In this document: one piece after another, positions 27,192 to 35,317 of the stretch
How the letters are laid out: every line of letters begins with the position of its first letter
Numbering within the stretch: the stretch's first letter is position 1
Made by a program: the position numbers and the translations under genes
From: JABDII01 sp963815325
GTDB lineage: Bacteria > Gemmatimonadota > Gemmatimonadetes > Gemmatimonadales > GWC2-71-9
DNA: 64,000 bases
Direction of reading: 5' to 3'
NCBI GenBank assembly: GCA_963815325.1
Contig: CAWFGG010000002.1
Coordinates: 774,077 to 838,076 of the forward strand
Notes under the pieces: generated by a model
The model's database searches: none
The model's input: the letters and a program-made list of their open reading frames with translations, nothing else
What the model was told of the DNA's origin: nothing

Positions 27192-27746
27192 CTATTCGCC
27201 CGACTGCTCGACCTGCTCCAGCACTCCGATGTAGGGCAGCGTGCGATACTGCTCGGCGTAGTCCAGGCCGTAGCCCACGACCCATACATCCGGAATGTCG
27301 AAGCCGAGGTAGTCCACCCGGACGTCGCGCTCGGCGCGGCTCAGCTTCCGCACCAGCACACAGGTGCGGATGGAGGAGGGGTTCCGCGCTTGTAACAGGT
27401 CGATGAGGTAATGCAGGGTGTTGCCGGAATCGACGATGTCTTCGACGATCAGCACGTGCTTCCCCTCCACCCGATGGCGCAGGTCCATCTCGAGCCGCAC
27501 CTCCCCCGACACACTGCCCTTCTCGTAGCTCGACAGCCCGATGAACTCGATCCGCCGCGGAATGGTCAGGCGGCGGGACAAGTCGGCCAGCAGAATGAAC
27601 GACCCCTTGAGCACGCCGACCAGCACCACCTCGCCCTTGGCGCGGTAGTCTCGCGAGATCTGGGAGGCCAGGTCGATCACCCGCTCCCGAATGGTTTCCT
27701 CGGTGATCAGGACGGTCGGTTCCGGTGTCTCGGCGTGGCTTGGCAT
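27192..27746 (-). CDS. hpt: Hypoxanthine phosphoribosyltransferase
   Basis: 184 aa from ATG 27746. The PRPP-binding motif is VLIVEDIVDSGNTLHYLI, and GVLKGSFILLADLSRRL and FIGLSSYEKGSVSGEV are characteristic of bacterial HPRTs, as is the C-terminal VWVVGYGLDYAEQYRTLPYI. The enzyme salvages hypoxanthine/guanine to IMP/GMP in the cytosol. It is divergent from the EamA gene and convergent with the SDR gene. Its position 3 kb from a purine-catabolic cluster may be coincidence. Confidence 0.94.
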   Translation of the reverse strand: MPSHAETPEPTVLITEETIRERVIDLASQISRDYRAKGEVVLVGVLKGSFILLADLSRRLTIPRRIEFIGLSSYEKGSVSGEVRLEMDLRHRVEGKHVLIVEDIVDSGNTLHYLIDLLQARNPSSIRTCVLVRKLSRAERDVRVDYLGFDIPDVWVVGYGLDYAEQYRTLPYIGVLEQVEQSGE

Positions 27747-27837
27747 AGACGGTAAGTTGGCGCCCACCCGGGAAAACGCAATCTCGCCCGAGCGGCCCGC
27801 ATGACGCGGCGGCGTGACCACCGTAGATTGCGGCCTC

Positions 27838-28786
27838 ATGCCAACCACCGACGCGGCACACATCGCACGTCGCCGCATCCTGACCGGGCACCTGGCCCTG
27901 AGCGCGGCGCAGGTGGGCTTCGGGCTGTTCCCGGTGTTCGGGATCATCGTGTTCGGGCCGGCCGGCGTGTCGCCGCTCGGGGTCGGCACCTGGCGCATCG
28001 GGGCCGGCGGCGTCATCCTGGGCGCCCTTGCCTTCCTGCTCCATGGCAGGGCCGCCCTGCCCCAGCGCCGCGACCTGACTCGATTCTTCTGGTGCGCGCT
28101 CCTGGGTGTGGTCATCAACCAGGGGATGTTCCTGGTCGGTCTGTCCCGCTCGACGCCGATGAACGCCGGCCTGGTGATGTCGATGATCCCGGTGTTCACC
28201 TTTGCGATCGCCGCGGCCGTGGGTCAGGAACGTTTCAGCGCTCTCCGCGCCGCCGGCGTGCTGATCGCGCTCGTGGGCATGGCACCGCTCTCTGTTTGGG
28301 AATGGCGGTGGGGCCCGCATCTTGGCCCACTACGGCCCGGGCAACCTGCTGATGGTGGGCAACGCGTTGTCCTATTCCGTCTATCTCGTCATCGCGAAGC
28401 CACTGACCGAGCGGTATCCGGCGCTGGTGATCCTGGCGTGGAACTACATGCTGTCGTTCGTGGCGCTGCCCTTCTTCGCCTCCGGGGCCAAGCTCCTGCC
28501 CGACCCCGGCGCGACCAGCGCCTGGTGGTCTTTGGCGTTTATCATCGCGTTCCCGACCGTCATCAGCTACCTCCTGGCCATGATCGGGCTGGCGCGGGTG
28601 CGGGCCTCGACCACCGCGATCTACGTGTACAGCCAGCCGCTGATCGCGGGCATTGCCAGTTGGTTCGTGTTCGGCGAGGAGCCGACGGCCGCCATGTTGA
28701 TTGCGGCCGTGGCATTGTTCATCGGTATCTGGCTGGTGGCGCGGCGGCCTCCCCCGCCCAAGCTTCCCGCTCCCGCAGAAGCCTGA
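27838..28786 (+). CDS. EamA-family (DMT) transporter, frame broken near 28291
   Basis: About 315 aa when repaired, with ten predicted membrane helices in two EamA halves. The first half ends LIALVGMAPL in one frame; the second resumes as FGNGGGARILAHYGPGNLLM and ends RRPPPPKLPAPAEA at 28786 in the next frame. One extra T at about 28291 explains the break. DMT-family proteins export metabolites or amino acids across the inner membrane. Start ATG 27838 lacks a strong ribosome site. The gene is convergent, with a 2-nt gap, to the next lipoprotein gene. Confidence 0.85.
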
Positions 28787-28788
28787 CC

Positions 28789-29589
28789 CTATTCCTCGAT
28801 GGTCCCGTCGACCACGCGGACGCGATGTTGCTTGCCCGCGCTCACCGCCACGAACGAATAGCCACGGTCGGTCCGCTGGTAGCCCTCGATGGCGGACAAT
28901 GTGCGAAGGATCGAGCGACTGCCGACGGGATCCCAGTTCTCCACATCGGAGAGCGAGAGCTGCGACGGGTAGGCGCCCTCTTCCGCGTTCATCGTCTCCA
29001 GATAGATCACGAGATGCCGCGTAGCCGCCCGGGTCTGGGCCCGCTCTGCCTGGGAGTGCGCGGCACCGACGACACCGGCCCCGTCGAGTATCGTCTCCAC
29101 CTGCTCCCTCTGTGCCCGGGTCAGGTCCCGCTCGAGCAGGGGGCGCACCACCTCACTGCCCTCCTCCCATCGCTGGCGCACCATGAGCCATTGCGCCTGG
29201 CCGAGGTAGAAGTCGAACGCGAGATGCTCCTTCGCGCTCTCGCCGGCGGATGTGTCCGGCAAGTGGGTCGCGAGATCTTGCAGCATGCCTTCGGCGCGAT
29301 CGAAGTCGCCTTCGCGGGCGAGCTCACGGGCCTCGTGGTAGCGGCCGTCGGCAAGTGAACGGAGGCGGTCGATTTCCGTCTCGACCTCGGTGACGATCTC
29401 ATACTTGCTGTTGGCGTCCATGAACGTGGTGAGCCGAGCGACGGATGCGCCCGGGAGCTGCTCATCCACGGTAGCGAGCAGGGACCGGAACTCCGCATCG
29501 ACCTCGGCCGGGGTTGGTTGGGATTTCGAGCAGCCGAGCGCGGCGGCGGACAGGACGAGGGCTACCAGGGTAACGCTGCGAAGGCGCAT
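28789..29589 (-). CDS. Hypothetical lipoprotein with helical repeats
   Basis: 266 aa from ATG 29589, with GGAG 7-8 nt upstream. The signal peptide MRLRSVTLVALVLSAAALGC ends in a lipobox with Cys20. The mature part is predicted alpha-helical (MDANSKYEIVTEVETEIDRL, EGDFDRAEGMLQDLATHLPD), with a TPR-like look. The C-terminus (LSDVENWDPVGSRSILRTLS and YSFVAVSAGKQHRVRVVDGT) resembles the pilin-like domain seen at the ends of several lipoproteins in this window. Function unknown. Confidence 0.75.
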   Translation of the reverse strand: MRLRSVTLVALVLSAAALGCSKSQPTPAEVDAEFRSLLATVDEQLPGASVARLTTFMDANSKYEIVTEVETEIDRLRSLADGRYHEARELAREGDFDRAEGMLQDLATHLPDTSAGESAKEHLAFDFYLGQAQWLMVRQRWEEGSEVVRPLLERDLTRAQREQVETILDGAGVVGAAHSQAERAQTRAATRHLVIYLETMNAEEGAYPSQLSLSDVENWDPVGSRSILRTLSAIEGYQRTDRGYSFVAVSAGKQHRVRVVDGTIEE

Positions 29590-29753
29590 CGCGAGTCTCC
29601 TTGATAGGGCCGGACGGAATGGCCGAGGCTGCAAATTCTGCGCCTCATCGCTCACCCGTCGACCACGACTCCGACGATCCGCGCCGGTCCACCGCTGTCG
29701 CACTCAAATGAGAACAGGGTCACGCGTCGCATGACGGACCTCCGAACGAGGCG

Positions 29754-30269
29754 TTACTCGTCGGATCCGGCGAGCACCGTGATCTGGTCGCGTCGTACTT
29801 GGAGCTGACCGGAGTGCCGAAGGCCACGCCGGGAATGAATCCGGTGACGACCTCGACGGTCGAGGGATCATGAAAGTGATCGGGCTTCGTGTCGGGATGA
29901 GGGTAATAGACGTACCCGCGATAGGTCTTGTCTTCGAGGGTCACTCGGCAGGGGGCAAAGGAGAAATCCTCCGCCGGCGCCTGGCCTGTCCACTTGACCT
30001 GCCGGAAGGTGTGCTCGGGATAGCGGAGCGCGAACGAGAACGGATGCGATGGAAACGTTGAGGGTCGCGGGGTAGAAACTCGAGAAATCGAGCCCGAGTT
30101 CTTGGAAGAAGGGCAGCTGGGTAGTGATGGTGCCTTCGGGGTATGGGCTGTCCTCGCTCATGCCCGACGCGACGCCGTAGCCCTCGACCACCACGCCTGG
30201 GATGGTGACCCACTCGTCATTCTCGGAAGCCATGTCGTCTCCGGGCTCTCCCTCATCCTCAATGGCCAT
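29754..30269 (-). CDS. Hypothetical protein of unknown family, two apparent frameshifts
   Basis: From ATG 30269 (GGAG 7 nt upstream): MAIEDEGEPGDDMASENDEW, then FFQELGLDFSSFYPATLNVS. The sense continues one frame over from about 30045 (FSFALRYPEHTFRQVKWTGQ, APCRVTLEDKTYRGYVYYPH, STVEVVTGFIPGVAFGTPV). It shifts again near 29806 to end QLQVRRDQITVLAGSDE, stop at 29754-29756. The pieces join without gaps into about 171 aa, so one intact ancestral gene is likely. Contains P-H-P-D-T-K-P-D-H-F-H, which could bind metal. No signal peptide. I do not recognise the family. Confidence 0.6.
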
Positions 30270-30429
30270 GACCAAACTCCAGGTAGGAGCCGCTGACGGG
30301 CGTGGGCAGTGAAATGCGAGTGGGGCGCACCCAGGCTGAATCGAGAAGGACCTACCGCCAAAGATGTCCGCGTCAACCGCCGAAAGGGAGGTCTACTGCC
30401 GATTTGACCGCGGGTTGAACGCTCCCGCT

Positions 30430-30459
30430 TTGCCCAATCCCCGGGTCGCGTCCTATCTT
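30430..30459 (+). promoter_or_regulatory. Candidate promoter of the purine cluster
   Basis: TTGCCC (30430-30435), 18-nt spacer, TATCTT (30454-30459). The same -10 (TATCTT) is seen before cold-shock copy 1. Predicted start near 30466, giving a leader of about 53 nt that contains a hairpin. Confidence 0.4.
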
Positions 30460-30463
30460 CAGT

Positions 30464-30501
30464 GTTACTGGGGGCCGACCCTCAGTCCGCCCCAGAGTAA
30501 C
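30464..30501 (+). promoter_or_regulatory. Leader hairpin of the purine cluster
   Basis: GTTACT (30464-30469) pairs with AGTAAC (30496-30501), and GGGGC (30471-30475) with GCCCC (30489-30493), around a 13-nt loop. It ends 17 nt before the ATG at 30519, close enough to influence translation, or it could be an operator. Confidence 0.4.
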
Positions 30502-30518
30502 CCCAACGCAGGACGGTC

Positions 30519-33185
30519 ATGCCGACGTTGCGTTTCACCCTGAACGGCACCGAAGTCTCCGTCCCGTACGAGGACGGCATGCACTTCCTCGACGTGCTGC
30601 GGGAGGAGTGCGGCGTTACCTCGGTCAAGGACGGCTGCGCCCCACAGGGCTATTGCGGCTGCTGCGCGGTTCTGGTGGACGACACACCGGTCCTGGCCTG
30701 CCTCAAGAAACCGGCACAAATCGAAGGGAAAGCCGTCACGACGCTCGAAGGCGTGCCGAACGAGCAGCGGGAGGTGCTGTCGCGGGCCTTCGTGCAGGAG
30801 GGCGGCATCCAGTGCGGCTACTGCATCCCGGGCATCGTGACACGGGCGAGCGCGTTGCTCACCCGCGGCCAGGCGGCCGATCGCGATCAGGTCGTCAAGG
30901 CACTGCCCGGACACCTGTGCCGCTGCACCGGGTACGCCCGTATCGTCGACGCGATCCAGACCGCCGGTGAAGCCTGGGACAACGGCGGTGCGTTTTCGTC
31001 CGATCGGCCACGCCGCACCGACTTCTTCGGCGAGCAGTTCGGCCTGTCCCGCACCACCCAGCCGAGCCCAAGCTGCCACGGCGTCGGCAGTGTCGCCGCC
31101 CGCTACCGCGGCGGCGAGCACGCGATGGGCGAGAAGCCCTACGTGGCCGACATGAAGCTCCCCGGCATGCTGCACGGCGCCGTGGTGCTGAGCGAGCATG
31201 CAAGGGCGCGAGTGACCGGCATCGATCCGGCGCCGGCCCTGGCCATGCCCGGCGTGGTGCGGGTGCTCACCGCCCACGACGTGCCCGGCGAGCGCTCGGT
31301 CGGGCTCATCGTCAAGGATTGGCCGGTATTCGTCGCCAAGGGCGAAATCACCCGCTGCGTGGGCGACGTGCTGGCGTTGGTGGTTGCGGACACGCAGTAC
31401 CACGCGCGCCTAGCGGCGGACGCGGTCAAGATCTCGTACGAGGTGCTCCAGCCGGTGACCGACCCCGAGGCGGCGCTCTGGCGCCGGACGCGCCCACGGG
31501 TCCATGAATCCGGCAACCTGCTCGAGACCAGCGCCTTCTCCCGCGGCGACGTCGACGCGGCGCTCGCCACGTCGGCGCACGTGATTCAGCAGCGCTTCAC
31601 CACCCAACGGATCGAGCACGCCTTCCTGGAGCCGGAGGCGTGTCTCGCGGTGCCCAACGGCGATCGGCTGACCGTCTATTCCCAGGGCCAGGGCGTCCAC
31701 GACGACCAGCTCCAGATCGCGGCGATCCTGGGCATCGACAAGGGACTGATCGACGTCGAGCTGGTGACCAACGGCGGCGCCTTCGGCGGCAAGGAAGATC
31801 TCTCGATCCAGGGCCACACGGCGCTGGCCGCACGGCTGCTCGATCGTCCGGTCAGAACGGTGCTCACCCGCGAGCAGTCGATCCGGATGCATCCCAAGCG
31901 CCATCCGATCACGCTGGACTACACGGTCGGGGCCGACGCCGACGGGAAGCTCACCGCGCTGCGGGCCCGGATCATCGGCGACACCGGCGCCTACGCGTCG
32001 GTCGGGATGAAGGTGCTGGAGCGCGCCGCAGGCCATTCGTGCGGTCCCTATCGCGTGCCCAATGTCGAGGTCGAGGCCAAGACGGTGTACACCAACAACC
32101 CGCCGTCGGGTGCCATGCGCGGGTTCGGCGCCAACCAGGCGGCCTTCGCCATCGAGGGCGTGCTCGATCTCCTGGCGGAACGGGTGGGGATCGACGGCTA
32201 CGACATCCGCGAACGGAACATCCTGGCGCCGGGCGACGCGTTTGCCACCGGCCAGCGCATGACCGCGAGCTGCGGCATCCGGCAGACGCTCGAGGCCGTG
32301 AAGGACGTGTACAAGAGCGCCAAGTACGCCGGCATAGCGTGCGGCATCAAGAACACCGGCATCGGCAACGGCATGGAAGACGGCTGCCGAGTGATCCTCC
32401 GGGTGGTCGAGGGCGGGCGGGTGGAGATCGTGACCGGGTACACCGAGATGGGCCAGGGGTTCTTCACGGTGCTCCAGCAGGTGGTGAGCGAGGAGACCGA
32501 GCTCGAGCCCGACATCATGACCGTCCGGACGGTGAGCGATCCGGCCGTGTTCTGCGGCATGACCACGGCATCGCGCGCGACCGCGCTCGGCACCGCGGCG
32601 GCGCAGATCGCGAGCAGGAAGCTCGCCGCCGACCTCGCAGAGCGCCCGCTCGACCAACTTGCCGGCCGCGAGTACCTCGGCGAATACGTCTGCGACTTCA
32701 CCACCAAGCCGGGCGCCAAGACCGACGACCCCAAGACCCACCTGACCTTCGGCTACGCGACCCAGGTGGTGATCCTGGACGACGAGGGCAAGCTCTCGCG
32801 CGTGGTGGCGGCGCACGACGTGGGCCGCGCGATCAATCCGCTCCAGTGCGCCGGGCAGATCGAGGGATCGGTGCACATGGGCCTGGGCTACGCGCTGTCG
32901 GAAGACCTGCCCTGCACGGACGGGCGGCCGGATTCGCTGCTGCTCCGCGACCTCGGCATCCTCAAGGCCAAGGACACGCCGCAGATCGATGTCATCCTGG
33001 TCGAGGTGCCGGACGAAGTGGGCGGCTACGGCTCGAAGGGTGTGGGCGAGATCGGCCTGGTGCCGACGGCGGGCGCCGTGGCCGCCGCACTCCATGCCTT
33101 CGACGGCATCCGCCGCTTCAGCCTGCCGATGATCGACGCGCCGGCAGCCCAGGCCTCGGTCCCCAAATCGCGGCGGGCCTCATAA
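30519..33185 (+). CDS. Selenium-dependent-type xanthine dehydrogenase (2Fe-2S plus molybdopterin domains fused)
   Basis: 888 aa. Residues 1-155 carry two [2Fe-2S] clusters: Cys40, Cys46, Cys49 and Cys61, then QCGYC ... HLCRCTGYARI. The remainder is the Mo-cofactor domain (LNGGAFGGKEDLSIQGHTAL, GAMRGFGANQAAFAIEGVLD, GYTEMGQGFFTVLQQVVSEE, GGYGSKGVGEIGLVPT). No FAD domain or separate FAD subunit gene is visible. The layout corresponds to the Se-dependent XDH / XdhD group that hydroxylates purines and feeds electrons to other carriers. It heads a seven-gene co-directional cluster whose next gene (ygfK-like) overlaps by 4 nt. Substrate, probably xanthine/urate or a related purine, is inferred. Confidence 0.9.
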   Translation: MPTLRFTLNGTEVSVPYEDGMHFLDVLREECGVTSVKDGCAPQGYCGCCAVLVDDTPVLACLKKPAQIEGKAVTTLEGVPNEQREVLSRAFVQEGGIQCGYCIPGIVTRASALLTRGQAADRDQVVKALPGHLCRCTGYARIVDAIQTAGEAWDNGGAFSSDRPRRTDFFGEQFGLSRTTQPSPSCHGVGSVAARYRGGEHAMGEKPYVADMKLPGMLHGAVVLSEHARARVTGIDPAPALAMPGVVRVLTAHDVPGERSVGLIVKDWPVFVAKGEITRCVGDVLALVVADTQYHARLAADAVKISYEVLQPVTDPEAALWRRTRPRVHESGNLLETSAFSRGDVDAALATSAHVIQQRFTTQRIEHAFLEPEACLAVPNGDRLTVYSQGQGVHDDQLQIAAILGIDKGLIDVELVTNGGAFGGKEDLSIQGHTALAARLLDRPVRTVLTREQSIRMHPKRHPITLDYTVGADADGKLTALRARIIGDTGAYASVGMKVLERAAGHSCGPYRVPNVEVEAKTVYTNNPPSGAMRGFGANQAAFAIEGVLDLLAERVGIDGYDIRERNILAPGDAFATGQRMTASCGIRQTLEAVKDVYKSAKYAGIACGIKNTGIGNGMEDGCRVILRVVEGGRVEIVTGYTEMGQGFFTVLQQVVSEETELEPDIMTVRTVSDPAVFCGMTTASRATALGTAAAQIASRKLAADLAERPLDQLAGREYLGEYVCDFTTKPGAKTDDPKTHLTFGYATQVVILDDEGKLSRVVAAHDVGRAINPLQCAGQIEGSVHMGLGYALSEDLPCTDGRPDSLLLRDLGILKAKDTPQIDVILVEVPDEVGGYGSKGVGEIGLVPTAGAVAAALHAFDGIRRFSLPMIDAPAAQASVPKSRRAS

Positions 33186-35317
33186 GCACGCTCGTCCCCA
33201 TTCCGCTCGCGGACCTGGTCTGGCGCATGCGGCGCGAGGCCCAGGCGAGCCAGGCCATCTTCGACCTGCCGGCCCGCAAGTGGTTCATTCCCGACGGGGA
33301 CCTCGACTTCAGCGCCATTCACTTCTCGCGCCGCGCCGCGACACCGGTCGGCCCCGCAGCCGGCCCGCACACGCAGCTGGCCCAAAACATCGTGCTCGCC
33401 TGGCTCGCGGGCAGCAGGATCATCGAGCTCAAGACGGTGCAGGTCAACGACCGGCTGGAGATCCCGCGGCCGTGCATCCACGTTCCGAATATCGGGTACA
33501 ACGTGGAGTGGTCGCAGGAACTCAGGGTCGAGGAATCCACCAAGGAATACGCCAAGGCGGTGTTCCTGATCGAGATCCTCAAGGCGACGCGGGCTTTCGG
33601 CATGTTCCCGGACGCCCCCGCGACTCATGCAGCGTTGGATACGGTGTACGACATCAGCGTGGGCTACGACCTCGAAGGCATCCGATCGGACAAGGTGAAC
33701 GGGTTCCTCCAGGCGTTGAAACGGCCCAGGGCGTTGTTCGACGAGCTGCGTGGCGAGCTGGCACGTGAATTCCCGGAGTATCGGGACCTCCCACTGCCGG
33801 AGTCCATTTCTGATTGCGTGACCCTGTCCACCTTCCATGGCTGCCCGGCCGACCAGATCGAGGCCATCGGCCGGCACCTGCTGGAGGAGTGCGGGCTCCA
33901 CACCATCATCAAGCTGAACCCGACGCTGCTGGGCTACGAGCGCGTGCAGGAACTCCTGATCGAGCGGCTGGGCTACCGGCGCCTCGAGCTTCGCCAGGAC
34001 GCGTTCGACCACGATCTCCAGTATGACGACGGCCTGACCATCCTGCGCAACCTCCGCCAGGTGGCGGAGCGCCACGGCTCGACCATCGGGGCCAAGTTCA
34101 CCAACACGATGGTGGTGGCCAACAAGGCCGACGTGTTTCCGACCCAGGCCGACCCTTACATGTACGTGTCGGGCCCGCCGCTCCACGTGATCGCGATGAC
34201 GCTGATGCAGCGCTTCCGCGAGGACCTGGGCTTCGAGTTCCCGGTCTCGTTCTCCGCCGGCATTGACGCCAAGAACTTTCCGGCCGCGGTGGCGTGCGGC
34301 ATGGTGCCCGTCACCACCTGCACCGACCTGCTGCGCCAGGGAGGCTACGGCCGCTTGCCAACATATTTGCGTGCGCTGGGCCGCGAGATGCAGCGGGTCG
34401 GCGTGACGTCACGCGAAGCGTATGTCTTGGCCGCCCGGGAGCACGGCGCGGAGGCCGCCAAGGAAGCGCTCAAGCTGGTGAGCGTCGATGCCGGGTTGTG
34501 GCACCGCGAAGGGCCCGGCATCGCCAAGACCGCCAGGGAACATCCGGACGACCTGCCCCGAGCGCTCCGGGCGCTGGCGCCCGCGCAAGGACTCGTTCCC
34601 GACGACCTGGTGCTCCTCGCAACCCGGATGGCGGGGCGGCTGAACGGCCGTGACATCGTCCCGCTCCTACCCAGCGACACGCGCTATCACGCCCACGCCA
34701 ACGCCAAGCCGCCGCGCACGATCGACAGCACGCTCGATCTGTACGACTGCATCAACTGCGATCTCTGCATCGCCGCCTGCCCCAACGATGCCATCTTCGC
34801 CTACGAGGCCGCACCGGTCGCGACCGCCACGGTGCGTCTCGAGTCGGACGGCGCGGGCGGCTTACGGCGCGCGCCGGGGCGCGGCTTCACCATCAATGAG
34901 GCGCACCAGCTCGCGGTGATCGAAGGCGCGTGCAATGAGTGCTCCAACTGCGAGGTGTACTGCCCCGAAGACGGCGCTCCATTCGTGGTGAAGGAGCGAC
35001 TGTTCCTGAGCCACGACGATTTCGACCGGGCCCACCAGCTCGACGGATTCGTGCGCGAAGGGGATATTCTCCTGGCGCGGCTGGACGGGCGAAACCTCCG
35101 GCTCCGGCAGGATCATGCGGCAAATCGAGGAACCGTGACCGGCGAAGGCATCGACCTCCAGCTCAGCCTGGATCCGTTCGAGGTGACCGGCGGCACGGTG
35201 TCGGATGACGGAGCAATCGATACTGCACTCCTCTGGCGGATGAAGACGGTGTGGGACTCGATCTACGGCGCTACCGCACCAAACGCGCTCAACTCGATGC
35301 ACTACGCCGATGAGTGA
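33182..35317 (+). CDS. ygfK: YgfK-like iron-sulfur oxidoreductase
   Basis: About 711 aa. Similarity to YgfK begins right at the upstream gene's stop (STLVPIPLADLVWRMRREAQ; TPVGPAAGPHTQLAQNIVLA). The only initiation codon there is ATA at 33182, overlapping that stop; the first ATG is 33227 (residue 16). The barrel domain (FSAGIDAKNFPAAVACGMVP) is followed by two [4Fe-4S] motifs, CINCDLCIAACP and CNECSNCEVYCP. E. coli YgfK is longer (I recall about 1,030 aa) because of an FAD/NAD module that is absent here. It probably passes electrons from or to the purine hydroxylase; YgfK is reported as needed for anaerobic urate breakdown. Confidence 0.88.
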   Translation: MSTLVPIPLADLVWRMRREAQASQAIFDLPARKWFIPDGDLDFSAIHFSRRAATPVGPAAGPHTQLAQNIVLAWLAGSRIIELKTVQVNDRLEIPRPCIHVPNIGYNVEWSQELRVEESTKEYAKAVFLIEILKATRAFGMFPDAPATHAALDTVYDISVGYDLEGIRSDKVNGFLQALKRPRALFDELRGELAREFPEYRDLPLPESISDCVTLSTFHGCPADQIEAIGRHLLEECGLHTIIKLNPTLLGYERVQELLIERLGYRRLELRQDAFDHDLQYDDGLTILRNLRQVAERHGSTIGAKFTNTMVVANKADVFPTQADPYMYVSGPPLHVIAMTLMQRFREDLGFEFPVSFSAGIDAKNFPAAVACGMVPVTTCTDLLRQGGYGRLPTYLRALGREMQRVGVTSREAYVLAAREHGAEAAKEALKLVSVDAGLWHREGPGIAKTAREHPDDLPRALRALAPAQGLVPDDLVLLATRMAGRLNGRDIVPLLPSDTRYHAHANAKPPRTIDSTLDLYDCINCDLCIAACPNDAIFAYEAAPVATATVRLESDGAGGLRRAPGRGFTINEAHQLAVIEGACNECSNCEVYCPEDGAPFVVKERLFLSHDDFDRAHQLDGFVREGDILLARLDGRNLRLRQDHAANRGTVTGEGIDLQLSLDPFEVTGGTVSDDGAIDTALLWRMKTVWDSIYGATAPNALNSMHYADE

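Noticed and set aside
31410..33095. 561-aa minus-strand open frame opposite xanthine dehydrogenase
   Set aside because: Antisense shadow; composition is low-complexity R/G/H/A and the plus strand has unmistakable XDH motifs.
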